This document shows positions 15,543 to 23,402 of a stretch of DNA of 64,000 nucleotides, in pieces (the first letter of the stretch is position 1; each line of letters starts with the position of its first letter). Source of the DNA: LSCE01 sp050485425 (GTDB lineage: Bacteria; Pseudomonadota; Gammaproteobacteria; Nitrococcales; Aquisalimonadaceae). The stretch lies in the NCBI GenBank assembly GCA_050485425.1, contig JBJHBJ010000007.1, positions 1-64,000 of the forward strand, in the 5' to 3' direction. Made by a program: the position numbers and the translations under genes. The notes beneath the pieces are model-generated. The model ran no database searches and was not told the DNA's origin. It worked only from the letters and a program-made list of their open reading frames with translations.

Positions 15543-16391
15543 TCATGGAGATTCACCAGCCAGTGTGTCCAGTCGCCAGTGGCCGCTGCCGGAGGCATCG
15601 AGTTGCCGTAGCAGCCACGGCAGGCTCTGCCGCAGTTCCTCCTCCAGCGTGTAGGGTGGGTTGATCACCAGCATGCCGCTGGCAGTCATGCCGGCTGCGT
15701 CCGAGTCGGCGGCAAGGCCGAGTTCGGCCAGCAGTATCCGGGGGATGCCGCTGGCCCGGAGGGCTGCCTCCAGGCGGTTGATGCGCCGCCGTTCCACGAC
15801 CGGGAACCATAACGCGTAGATGCCGGTGGCGAATCGCCGGTGGGCGCGCCGCACCGTGCGCACCACCTGTTCGTAATCGGTCTTCACTTCGTAGGACGGG
15901 TCGATCAGCACGAGGCCGCGGCGCTCCGGCGGCGGCAGGGCCGCGATACAGCCGGTGTGGCCGTCTTCCCGTAGCACTCTGGCGCGGCGGTCTGCGGTGA
16001 ACAGGGCCGCCAGGGCCGGGTGGTCCGCCGGGTGCAGTTCGTGCAGCAGCAGGCGGTCTCCGGCCCGCAGCAGTCTGGCGGCGAGCCAGGGGGAACCGGG
16101 GTAGCGCTGCAGTTCGCCACCGGCATTGGCGTCGCGGATCAATGCCAGGTAGTCAGCCAGGGGGGCCGGGGTATCGGCGGCGGTCTGCAGCCGTGCGATG
16201 CCTTGCCGGTACTCCCCGGTTTTCAGCGCCTGCTCACTGTCCAGCGCATACATGCCGGCCCCGGCGTGGGTATCCAGGTAGAGCACGGGTTTGTCCTTGC
16301 GCAGCAGGTGACGGAGGCAGCGAACCAGGACCAGATGCTTCAGCACGTCGGCAAAGTTGCCGGCATGGTAGGCGTGGCGATAGGACATCAT
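15543..16391 (-). CDS. rlmJ: 23S rRNA (adenine(2030)-N6)-methyltransferase RlmJ
   Basis: A 282-residue RlmJ-family methyltransferase (start MMSYRHAYHAGNFADVLKH). SAM-binding YLDTHAGAGMY is at residues 38-48. The catalytic loop reads DPSYE at 164-168, where E. coli RlmJ has DPPYE; the Asp and Tyr are kept but the second Pro is Ser. It methylates A2030 of 23S rRNA in E. coli. It overlaps the upstream truC by 4 nt. Confidence 0.93.
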   Translation of the reverse strand: MMSYRHAYHAGNFADVLKHLVLVRCLRHLLRKDKPVLYLDTHAGAGMYALDSEQALKTGEYRQGIARLQTAADTPAPLADYLALIRDANAGGELQRYPGSPWLAARLLRAGDRLLLHELHPADHPALAALFTADRRARVLREDGHTGCIAALPPPERRGLVLIDPSYEVKTDYEQVVRTVRRAHRRFATGIYALWFPVVERRRINRLEAALRASGIPRILLAELGLAADSDAAGMTASGMLVINPPYTLEEELRQSLPWLLRQLDASGSGHWRLDTLAGESP

Positions 16392-17122
16392 GCCTGCTTG
16401 CTCCTGAGCGCTCTGCCGTGGCTGCCGGGCTCCCAGCCCAGTTGCTGGAACAGGCGGTGCAATGGGTCCGGCAGCGGCGCCTCGATGGCGATGTCTTCCC
16501 CGGTGAAGGGGTGACGGAACCGCAGGCCGTCCGCACGCAGCACGAGCCAGGCGAATCGGAGGTGCTCGCGGAACAGCCGGTTGTGGCGACCCTCCCCGTG
16601 GGTGGTGTCACCGATCAGCGGATGGCGGATGTGCGCCATGTGCTTGCGGATCTGGTGACGACGGCCGGTCTCCGGCCAGATATCCAGCAAAGCGTAGCGA
16701 GCCGCCGGATAGCGGCTGATCGGAATCGGCAGTTCCACGGTGGCCAGCCGGCGGTAGCGGGTGGCGGCCGGCTGCGGTTCGGCGTCCCTGTCTTCGCGCA
16801 GGGGGGAGTCGATTCTGCCTTCCTCCGGGGGCCAGCCCCGGCAAACGGCAAGGTAGCGTTTTTCCACGCGCCGGTGCTCGAAGGCGTCGGCGAGCGGGCG
16901 GGCGCTTTCGGTGTCGGTGGCGAACAGCAGAATGCCCGACGTGGGGCGGTCCAGACGGTGGATGGGGTACACTCGCCGTCCGAGCTGGTTGCGCAGGCGT
17001 TGCAGGGCGGCGTCGTCGCTGCCGGAGAGCGGGGTGCGGTGAACGAGCAGGCCCGGGGGTTTGTCGACGGCGACGTAGTGGGCGTCCTGGTAGAGGATCG
17101 GGAGGTGGAGGTCGGGATTCAT
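16388..17122 (-). CDS. truC: tRNA pseudouridine synthase TruC
   Basis: A 244-residue RluA-family synthase with catalytic Asp58 in HRLDRPTSGILL. The start MNPDLHLPILYQDAHYVAVDKPPGLLVHR and the absence of an S4 domain indicate TruC (tRNA Psi65) rather than RluC/RluD. The frame stays open upstream to 17221, but that part is translated repeat sequence, so the ATG at 17122 was chosen. Co-transcribed with rlmJ (ATGA overlap). Its promoter region holds one copy of the core-plus-arms repeat. Confidence 0.88.
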   Translation of the reverse strand: MNPDLHLPILYQDAHYVAVDKPPGLLVHRTPLSGSDDAALQRLRNQLGRRVYPIHRLDRPTSGILLFATDTESARPLADAFEHRRVEKRYLAVCRGWPPEEGRIDSPLREDRDAEPQPAATRYRRLATVELPIPISRYPAARYALLDIWPETGRRHQIRKHMAHIRHPLIGDTTHGEGRHNRLFREHLRFAWLVLRADGLRFRHPFTGEDIAIEAPLPDPLHRLFQQLGWEPGSHGRALRSKQA

Positions 17123-17172
17123 GGAATGGAGTCTAACTGAATCGGGAATGTTGGTGTCCTGGTGGTTTCTTT

Positions 17173-17284
17173 CCGGCCGGGACAGGGTTCCCCGGTTGAG
17201 ACACGCCGTGAACCCGTCCATGGGGGCTTGTCGGCGGGACCCCTCTCGCCGACAGTCTCAACCGGGGACCCCTGCCCCGGCCTG
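17173..17284 (+). repeat. Core-plus-arms palindromic repeat, copy 1
   Basis: A core at 17202-17255 (cacgccgtgaacccgtcc... to ...ctcgccgacag) closely matches the cores near 38.15 and 46.83 kb. It is flanked by inverted arms 17173-17201 and 17256-17284 that pair over about 29 nt with three mismatches. The arm sequence is unrelated to those of the other copies. Inside the core is a second hairpin, TGTCGGCG/CGCCGACA. It lies between the divergent truC and the membrane-protein gene. Confidence 0.85.
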
Positions 17285-17305
17285 GCGTATTGCCAGCTTG
17301 CAGAG

Positions 17306-17659
17306 ATGAAGCGCGTTGAATTGAGGAGAGTGGTGGTGGGCGAGGTCTTGTGGCGTCTGTGTCGACCGGTGGTGCTGCTGGCCCTGATGGCCGGTGGGGC
17401 GTTGTTGCTGGCGATGGGCCTGATGCAGCAGGCGACCGGGACGTCGGGGCTGTTGGTGAGTGTAGCCAGCATCCTGGCCGGGGTGGCGTTGCTGGCTGCG
17501 ATCGTGGCGGTGGCCGAGTTCTTCCTGGCGCTGCTGGCCTGGCAGCGGTGGATGCAGGGGCAGGGGAAGCGGTGTCCGGTCTGCGATGCGCCGTGGTCGC
17601 CGTCCATGGTGTGGCCTGATCGCTGCACCCGGGACGCGGGTCATCGGAAAAAGGCCTGA
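17306..17659 (+). CDS. Small membrane protein with C-terminal zinc-ribbon-like cysteines
   Basis: A 117-residue hypothetical protein. A basic N-terminus (MKRVELRR) precedes two predicted transmembrane segments (about residues 21-41 and 50-78), then a short soluble tail with CPVC (Cys90/Cys93), Cys107 and His113 that could bind a metal. The ribosome-binding site is weak. The amphipathic layout argues that it is real, but I do not recognise a family. It begins 22 nt after a palindromic repeat. Confidence 0.5.
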   Translation: MKRVELRRVVVGEVLWRLCRPVVLLALMAGGALLLAMGLMQQATGTSGLLVSVASILAGVALLAAIVAVAEFFLALLAWQRWMQGQGKRCPVCDAPWSPSMVWPDRCTRDAGHRKKA

Positions 17660-17723
17660 CCGGCTCGCCCCGCGGTGGCGGGGCAAGGGGTTGCCTGGCT
17701 TGCGTGCGTGTGCCCGTGGACGC

Positions 17724-17915
17724 TCAGTCTTCAACGGGTTCGCAAACGATCTCCACCTTGGGGAGTTCGATGTTGCTGGCCGTGGCTTCCAGTTCGAGTT
17801 CTCTCAATGCCGCTTTGTTGGCTTCGGCTTCCGTTTCCGCCTGTACGACGATTTCTTCCGCGTCTTCCTCCCGATCGAAGCCGTTCCCGTGCACAAAGCA
17901 ACGCCAGGTGGGCAT
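17724..17915 (-). CDS. Small acidic hypothetical protein (63 aa)
   Basis: A 63-residue protein, MPTWRCFVHGNGFDREEDAE then a Glu-rich helical stretch and LPKVEIVCEPVED. A strong AGGAGATGGACAG ribosome-binding region precedes the ATG. The shape (short beta start, acidic helix, terminal strand) resembles small ACT- or ferredoxin-like proteins, but no family can be assigned. The good Shine-Dalgarno and balanced composition support a true gene. It lies downstream of the pyrimidine operon end (18068), on the same strand. Confidence 0.65.
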   Translation of the reverse strand: MPTWRCFVHGNGFDREEDAEEIVVQAETEAEANKAALRELELEATASNIELPKVEIVCEPVED

Positions 17916-18067
17916 CTGTCCATCTCCTCAGGATATGGGGTTTGCTCGTCATCGCATGACCGGCCTTACCAGGGACCGATAATCATAAGCATAAGCAGGG
18001 ATTGGCGAGTGGTCGAGTGGGCCCCGGGATGGAATGCGGTGGTTGCGCACGGCAGTTTGGGCACTGT

Positions 18068-18760
18068 TCAGGGCGCCGGCAGGATGTGGTTGGCTGATTG
18101 TCCGAACTGGCCGCGGCTGCACGCCGCCATGCGCTCCACGAATGCCGCCTGACCGATAAGGACCGCGGCGGTCTCCCAGCGTTGCCTGGCGCTGCGTTCC
18201 CCGAGCCAGGACGAGAGCAGGGTTTCCAGCCCGCCGTCCGCGCAGCCGTGGGCGCCATCGGGGCTGGCGATACGGCTGGGGATGCCGGCATCTTCCAGCA
18301 GACCGAGGCCGGCAATGGCGCCCGCCGGCATGCCGGGGATGATGAAGCGGGACGGGCGGATGCGGATGGGCGGCGGATCGGGGAGCTCGGCGAAGGCCAG
18401 GGCGGGTTCCAGGGTGCGGGCGGCAAACAGCACGGCCGGCAATCCGGTCCCATCGCAGAGCACCAGCAGCCGGCGTTCCGCGGGAGGGGCGGATATGGCG
18501 GCACCGAAGGGGCCGTCCAGGGCCGCTTCGGTGCCGTGAGAGGCCGTGCGCAGCGGATTGCCATTCCGGGGCGGCAACTGGAAGGCCAGCCAGTCCTCGC
18601 TGGCCGACGCATCCAGGACGGCGGGTTGCCATTGCCGCCCGCCGACGCGCAATGTGCACCACTGGCCGGCGCTGACCTGGCCGGCCAGGCCGCCGGCAGC
18701 CACCTGGATCAGGCGGCCGCCGCCGGGAAGTTCCCGGTTGCCCACCAGGTGGGTCTTCAT
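18068..18760 (-). CDS. PyrK-like/ferredoxin reductase-like protein downstream of pyrX
   Basis: A 230-residue protein overlapping the pyrX end by 4 nt (ATGA). The N-terminal part (ELPGGGRLIQVAAG...VSAGQWCTLRVG) looks like the flavin-binding barrel of ferredoxin-NADP reductases and PyrK. The middle (RLLVLCDGTGLPAVLFAARTLE) resembles the nucleotide-binding start of the second domain. The C-terminal cysteine cluster of true PyrK is not seen, and the FAD motif RxYS is not obvious, so redox activity is uncertain. The pyrimidine operon context suggests a link to dihydroorotate metabolism. Confidence 0.55.
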   Translation of the reverse strand: MKTHLVGNRELPGGGRLIQVAAGGLAGQVSAGQWCTLRVGGRQWQPAVLDASASEDWLAFQLPPRNGNPLRTASHGTEAALDGPFGAAISAPPAERRLLVLCDGTGLPAVLFAARTLEPALAFAELPDPPPIRIRPSRFIIPGMPAGAIAGLGLLEDAGIPSRIASPDGAHGCADGGLETLLSSWLGERSARQRWETAAVLIGQAAFVERMAACSRGQFGQSANHILPAP

Positions 18761-20055
18761 CCCGGGGTCGTGGCTTCCGAGGTGTCGTGGATGACCCGGC
18801 CTTCCAGCAGGGTCATGCGTACGCGGCCAGTGAATTCCCAGCCCAGGAAGGGGCTGTTCCTGCCCTGGCTGCGCATGGACTGCTGATCCAGCCGCCATGG
18901 TTCGTCCGGTGCCAGCAGGCAGAGGTCTGCCGGATCGCCGGGCTGCAGGCGGCCGGCGGGCAGCCCGAGGATTCCGGCCGGGCCGGTGCTGACGCGGTGC
19001 AGCGCGGTGGGCAGGTCCAGCAGGCGCTCTTCCACCAGGCGCAGTGCGAGCGGAAGCAGGGTGTCCAGGCCGGAGATACCGGCTTCCGCCGCGACGAACG
19101 GCACCTGCTTGGCATCCGGATCGTGCGGCTGGTGATCGGAGCAGATCGCCTGGATCACGCCGTCGGCGACCGCTGCGCGCAACGCTTCCCGGTCGGCATG
19201 GGCGCGCAGCGGCGGCAGCACATTGCAGTTGCTGTCGTAACCGCTGACGTCCATTTCCGTGAGGAACAGCTGGTGCATGGCGACGTCGGCGCTGACCGGC
19301 AGGCCCTGTTCGCGGGCGCGGCGCACCATTTCGGCACCCCGTGCCGAGGAGAGGCGGCAGAAATGCACCCGGGCACCGGTTTCCTCGACCAGCGCCAGGT
19401 AACGTGCCAGCGCCGCGGTTTCCGCGGCCACCGGGATGCCGGCGATGCCCAGCCGGGTGGAAACCCAGCCTTCGTGCATATGGGAGCCATCGCTGAGGTA
19501 AGGGTCAACCGGCGTCAGCAGCACGGGCAGATCCTGGGTGGAGGCATATTCCATGGCCCGCCGCAGGACCAGCGTGTTGACCACCGGCCGGCCGCCGTCG
19601 CTGACCGCGACGCAGCCGGCCTGCTTCATGGCGGCCATCTCCGCCAGTTGTTCGCCCTCCAGTCGCTGCGTCAGCGCGGCCAGCGGGATGACGCGGGACT
19701 GCCGGGCCTGGCGGGCGCGGCGGGTAATCAGCTCCACGACCGCCGTGGTGTCGGTGATCGGATTGGTGGCAGGAGAGGCACACAGGCTGGTGATCCCTCC
19801 CGCGGAGGCCGCGGCGGCCTCGCTGGCAATCGTGGCCTTGTGCTCTTCGCCGGGCTCGCGCAGCCGCGCCGCCAGGTCCACCAGCCCGGGCAGGACCAGC
19901 AGGCCGTTGGCGTCCACCTCCCGCTCGGCGCGAAATTCCTGCGGGGTGGCACCTACGGCGACGATCCGGCCATCCTCGATATAGAGGTCGGCGCGCTCGT
20001 CCCGCTGCCCGGCCGGGTCGATCAGACGGCCGTTTCGGACTGTGATCCGGCTCAT
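18757..20055 (-). CDS. pyrX: Dihydroorotase-like protein PyrX (probably non-catalytic)
   Basis: A 432-residue dihydroorotase homologue (MSRITVRNGRLIDPAGQRDE). The metal site of active enzymes, DxHxHxREPG, reads DLAARLREPG here (Asp60, Ala62, Arg64), so both zinc histidines are missing. This matches the pseudo-dihydroorotase (PyrC'/PyrX) that pseudomonads encode next to pyrB and that assembles with aspartate transcarbamoylase as a structural partner. It overlaps pyrB by 4 nt. An active dihydroorotase should be encoded elsewhere. Confidence 0.88.
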   Translation of the reverse strand: MSRITVRNGRLIDPAGQRDERADLYIEDGRIVAVGATPQEFRAEREVDANGLLVLPGLVDLAARLREPGEEHKATIASEAAAASAGGITSLCASPATNPITDTTAVVELITRRARQARQSRVIPLAALTQRLEGEQLAEMAAMKQAGCVAVSDGGRPVVNTLVLRRAMEYASTQDLPVLLTPVDPYLSDGSHMHEGWVSTRLGIAGIPVAAETAALARYLALVEETGARVHFCRLSSARGAEMVRRAREQGLPVSADVAMHQLFLTEMDVSGYDSNCNVLPPLRAHADREALRAAVADGVIQAICSDHQPHDPDAKQVPFVAAEAGISGLDTLLPLALRLVEERLLDLPTALHRVSTGPAGILGLPAGRLQPGDPADLCLLAPDEPWRLDQQSMRSQGRNSPFLGWEFTGRVRMTLLEGRVIHDTSEATTPG

Positions 20056-21023
20056 GCGTTTTCCTCCGCGGGCATGGCGCGTCCCTCCAGGCACATGGAC
20101 ATGACTGCCATGCGCACTGCAATGCCGTTGGTAACCTGGTTGAGGATGACCGACTGCGGGCCGTCGGCCACCGCGGACTCGATTTCCACACCGCGGTTGA
20201 TCGGGCCGGGATGCATGACGATGGCGTCCGGTTTCGCCAGTGCCATCCGTTCCCGGCTAATGCCGTAAAGCTGGTAGTACTCCTGCTCGCTGGGCAGCAA
20301 CGCGCCGCGCATGCGTTCCTTCTGCAGCCGCAGCGTGATCACCACGTCCACATCCTTCAGGCCCTGGCGGATGTCGTGGTAGACGTGAGCGCCCAGTCTC
20401 TCCACGTCTCTGGGCAACAGGGTCCTCGGCGCGATCACGCGCACTTCGCCGGCGCCGAGCCCGTTCAGCGCGTGGATCTGGGAGCGGGCTACCCGGGAAT
20501 GCAGGATGTCGCCGACAATGGCCACGCGCAGGGGTTCGAAGTCTCCCTTGTGGCGACGAATGGTGTACATGTCGAGCATGGCCTGGGTGGGGTGCGCATG
20601 GCGGCCGTCGCCGGCGTTGACCACGCTGACGTGGGGCGCCACGTGCCGGGCGATGAAATGGGCCGCCCCGCTGTCCGCGTGCCGGACCACGAACATGTCG
20701 CACTGCATGGCCTCCAGGTTGCGCAGCATGTCCAGCAGGCTTTCGCCCTTGCTGGTGGCCGATGTTGCCAGGTTGATATTGAGCACGTCGGCGGACAGGC
20801 GCTTGGCGGCCAGCTCGAAGGTGGTGCGGGTGCGGGTGCTGGGCTCGAAGAACAGATTCATCACGGTGCGCCCGCGCAGCAGGGGTACCTTCTTCACCGA
20901 TTTCTCGATCACCCCGCTGAACGATTCGGCGGTGTTCAGGATGCGTTCCAGCAGGTCCCGGGGCATGCCTTCCACGGTGAGGAAGTGCCGGAGTCCTCCC
21001 TGTGCGTTCAGTTGTTCGTTCAT
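20052..21023 (-). CDS. pyrB: Aspartate carbamoyltransferase catalytic chain
   Basis: A 323-residue ATCase that makes carbamoyl-aspartate in pyrimidine synthesis. The carbamoyl-phosphate motif EPSTRTRTTFELA and the aspartate-side block HPTQAMLDMYTIR are intact, and the HxGPINRGVEI motif follows. The N-terminal extension before VEGMPRD is like the pseudomonad class A enzymes that complex with PyrX. Translationally coupled to pyrR (4-nt overlap) and pyrX. Confidence 0.96.
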   Translation of the reverse strand: MNEQLNAQGGLRHFLTVEGMPRDLLERILNTAESFSGVIEKSVKKVPLLRGRTVMNLFFEPSTRTRTTFELAAKRLSADVLNINLATSATSKGESLLDMLRNLEAMQCDMFVVRHADSGAAHFIARHVAPHVSVVNAGDGRHAHPTQAMLDMYTIRRHKGDFEPLRVAIVGDILHSRVARSQIHALNGLGAGEVRVIAPRTLLPRDVERLGAHVYHDIRQGLKDVDVVITLRLQKERMRGALLPSEQEYYQLYGISRERMALAKPDAIVMHPGPINRGVEIESAVADGPQSVILNQVTNGIAVRMAVMSMCLEGRAMPAEENA

Positions 21024-21526
21024 GCTGTTCCCCTCACCGTCAGTTGCAGCGGTTCCGGACCCAGCAGCTTGATCTGCTCGCCCGGCCGGAGGCTTACCCG
21101 GCAGCCGGTGACGTCCGCGGCGATGGGGAGTTCACGCTGGCCGCGATCCACCAGTGCAACCAGCACGATGGATCGGGGACGGCCGTAATCGAAGATCTCG
21201 TTCATTGCGGCGCGGATGGTGCGGCCGCTGTAGATGACGTCGTCCACCAGGATGACGCTGCGGTCCTCGACTGCGAACGGGAGGCTGGACGGGCGGACCT
21301 GCGGGTGCAGGCTGCGGGTGCTGAAGTCGTCGCGGTAGAAGGCGATGTCCAGGGTGCCCAGCGGCTCCCGCAGGGCCAGGCGGCGGTGCAGTTCGGCTGC
21401 CACCCAGGCGCCGCCCGTATGGATGCCGATCATGGCGGGGTCTTCCAGGCCACGTTCGCGGATCAGCGTGCGCAGATCCCGCTCCAGCGTGTCGAGCAGG
21501 TTCGGGACGGACGGGAATTCGGTCAT
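21020..21526 (-). CDS. pyrR: PyrR bifunctional regulator/uracil phosphoribosyltransferase
   Basis: A 168-residue type I phosphoribosyltransferase. The PRPP loop VILVDDVIYSGRT is at residues 91-103. PyrR binds pyr mRNA and/or makes UMP from uracil; in pseudomonads it modulates pyrimidine gene expression. It sits first among the pyr genes, overlapping ruvX by 4 nt upstream and pyrB by 4 nt downstream. I saw no obvious Bacillus-type PyrR-binding leader before it, because ruvX abuts it. Confidence 0.93.
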   Translation of the reverse strand: MTEFPSVPNLLDTLERDLRTLIRERGLEDPAMIGIHTGGAWVAAELHRRLALREPLGTLDIAFYRDDFSTRSLHPQVRPSSLPFAVEDRSVILVDDVIYSGRTIRAAMNEIFDYGRPRSIVLVALVDRGQRELPIAADVTGCRVSLRPGEQIKLLGPEPLQLTVRGTA

Positions 21527-21951
21527 GGGCCGGTGTCCAGTAGCCAGGTTTCGAGGATGACGGTGGCCGCCATCATATCAATCGCGGCCTTGCGGTCGCG
21601 AGTCCGGCCGCGAGGGGTGTCGGCCAGGCGTTGCGCTGCCTCGTGGGAGCTCAATCGTTCCTCCACCAGGTGAACCGGCAGCCCATGGCGACCCTGCAGG
21701 CGCCGGGCGAACCGCTCTGCCGCGGTGGTCATCTCGCTGCTGGTGCCGTCCGGGCGTGTCGGGTGGCCGACGACCAGTGCGCTGGGCTGCCATTCCCTGA
21801 TCAGGGCGGCGATTGCATCCCAGTCCACCTGACCAGGTTGGCGGCAGTGGATCGTGGTCAGGGGGCGGGCGCTCGCGGTCAGCGTCTCGCCCACCGCCAC
21901 CCCGATGCGCCGCTGGCCGTAATCGAAGCCGAGCACCGTCGACGGCGGCAT
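21523..21951 (-). CDS. ruvX: Putative pre-16S rRNA nuclease YqgF/RuvX
   Basis: A 142-residue RNase-H-fold protein. The hallmark first strand GFDYGQRRIGVAVGE (acidic residue Asp10), the central VVGHPTRPDGTSSEMT and the VHLVEERLSSHEA block are all present. The family matures the 16S rRNA 5' end and is essential in E. coli. Linked with yqgE upstream (3-nt gap) and pyrR downstream (4-nt overlap). Confidence 0.94.
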   Translation of the reverse strand: MPPSTVLGFDYGQRRIGVAVGETLTASARPLTTIHCRQPGQVDWDAIAALIREWQPSALVVGHPTRPDGTSSEMTTAAERFARRLQGRHGLPVHLVEERLSSHEAAQRLADTPRGRTRDRKAAIDMMAATVILETWLLDTGP

Positions 21952-21954
21952 GGT

Positions 21955-22518
21955 TCAGGCGTGGCCGGCGTCGGAGGGCAGCAGGTGGAGGTCGACGCCC
22001 AGCAGCGCCGCCGCCGCCTGCCAGCGTTCGTCATTGTCACGGCGGAAAATGATGTCGGCGTCCGCCGGGCCGCTCAGCCAGGCATTCTGGGCCATTTCCT
22101 GCTCCAGTTGGCCGCCGCCCCAGCCGGCGTAGCCCAGGGCCACGAGATAATGCTCCGGGCCCTTGCCGTCGGCGATAGCGGCAAGAATGTCCTTGGAGGT
22201 GGTGACCGCGATGCCGTCGCAGACCAGCAGCGAGGAATCCCAGTCGCCGCCGGGTGGGTGCAGCACGAAGCCGCGTTCCCGCTGGACCGGCCCACCCATG
22301 TGCACGATCTGCCGGGCGATATCGTCGCTGCCGGGGCGGATGTCCATGTGCTCGAGCAGTTCCCCCAGCGTGATGTCGGTGGGGCGGTTGATGACGATGC
22401 CCAGGGCGCCGTCGGCGTTATGCTCGCAGATGTACGTCACCGTGCGCTGGAAGTTCGGATCATCCAGGGTCGGCATGGCGATCAGGAAATGGTTGGTCAG
22501 GCTGGCATGGTCGGCCAT
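21955..22518 (-). CDS. yqgE: YqgE/AlgH family protein
   Basis: A 187-residue YqgE/AlgH protein: SLTNHFLIAMPTLDDPNFQRTVTYICEHN, GALGIVINRPTDITLGELLEHM, GGPVQRERGFVLH and LGYAGWGGGQLEQEM are characteristic. AlgH affects alginate regulation in Pseudomonas; the molecular role is unknown. The yqgE-ruvX pairing is highly conserved in proteobacteria. Downstream of tonB on the same strand. Confidence 0.95.
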   Translation of the reverse strand: MADHASLTNHFLIAMPTLDDPNFQRTVTYICEHNADGALGIVINRPTDITLGELLEHMDIRPGSDDIARQIVHMGGPVQRERGFVLHPPGGDWDSSLLVCDGIAVTTSKDILAAIADGKGPEHYLVALGYAGWGGGQLEQEMAQNAWLSGPADADIIFRRDNDERWQAAAALLGVDLHLLPSDAGHA

Positions 22519-22535
22519 CGGAACTCGTTACCTCG

Positions 22536-23402
22536 CTATTGCGCCCGAAGCTGGTTCCCGCCTACGAACTCCCAGGTGCGCGTGATCACCAGCCGTTCCT
22601 TGCCGTCCAGCACGTCTTCGGGGACGGCGGCGAACGGGGCAGCCATCTGCACAACGCGGATCGCGGCGTCGTCCAGTACACGATAGCGCGAAGGGCGGAG
22701 AATCTGGATGTCCTCGACGGTGCCGTCCGGCAGTAGCGTGACCTCCACCACCAGGTTGCCGGACAGGGCGCGGCGGCGTGCTTCATCCGGATAATTCAGG
22801 TTGCCGATCTGTTCCACCCGCTGTATCCAGCCGTGCATGTAGGCGGCCGCTGCATGGGAACGGGTGCGGGCGTTGATGCGCTGCTTGCTGGGGTAGCGCG
22901 CGCTCCAGTCGATGGTCTGGGTGGTGTCGGCGATATCGCGGGCCACCTGTTGCCGGGTCTGGTCAAGATCCTGCGGTCGCTGCTCCACCACGTCCGTTTC
23001 CTCGGCGGTTTCCTCCGGTTCCGGCGTGGTCTGTTCCGACTCCCGCGCGGTGATGGTCTGGGTCTGTTCCGGTGCCGTGGCCGGTGACGTCGGTGTCGGT
23101 TCTGCCTGCACGACGTCGTCCATGTCGCGCGGGTCGGGGATGACCGCGCTGGGTTCACTGGGGCGCATCACCTCGTCCACCGTGCCGCCGCCGTCCTGGT
23201 CTTCCGGGGCAAGGAAGTCGTAGTCGTCCGGGGTTCGGTCCGAGGGGGACTGGGTCAGCGTGATCTCGATCAGCGGCGGTCTCTCCCGCTCCGGCAGCAG
23301 GGTGCTGAAACCGACGCCCAGTATGACCAGCGCATGGACCACCACGGCCATGAACAGCGTCATGCCGAGTCGGTCGTTCGGGGTAATGGTGGTCGTGCTC
23401 AT
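22536..23402 (-). CDS. tonB: Energy transducer TonB family protein
   Basis: A 288-residue TonB-type protein. A short cytoplasmic start (MSTTTITPNDRLG), one transmembrane helix (about residues 14-32), and a long Pro/Glu/Thr/Gln-rich periplasmic spacer (about 40-150) come first. The C-terminal TonB domain ends GNLVVEVTLLPDGTVEDIQILRPSRYRVLDDAAIRVV. TonB couples proton-motive force to outer-membrane uptake. No exbB/exbD are adjacent. Lying between gshB and yqgE, it matches the pseudomonad TonB3-type position, which has been tied to twitching motility there. Confidence 0.9.
   Translation of the reverse strand: MSTTTITPNDRLGMTLFMAVVVHALVILGVGFSTLLPERERPPLIEITLTQSPSDRTPDDYDFLAPEDQDGGGTVDEVMRPSEPSAVIPDPRDMDDVVQAEPTPTSPATAPEQTQTITARESEQTTPEPEETAEETDVVEQRPQDLDQTRQQVARDIADTTQTIDWSARYPSKQRINARTRSHAAAAYMHGWIQRVEQIGNLNYPDEARRRALSGNLVVEVTLLPDGTVEDIQILRPSRYRVLDDAAIRVVQMAAPFAAVPEDVLDGKERLVITRTWEFVGGNQLRAQ

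Noticed and set aside
17123..17221. N-terminal extension of truC
   Set aside because: It translates the core of the palindromic repeat; TruC family proteins start at MNPDLHLPILYQD.
17202..17255. CRISPR-like repeat
   Set aside because: Copies are more than 8 kb apart, not in tandem, and have no spacers or cas genes.
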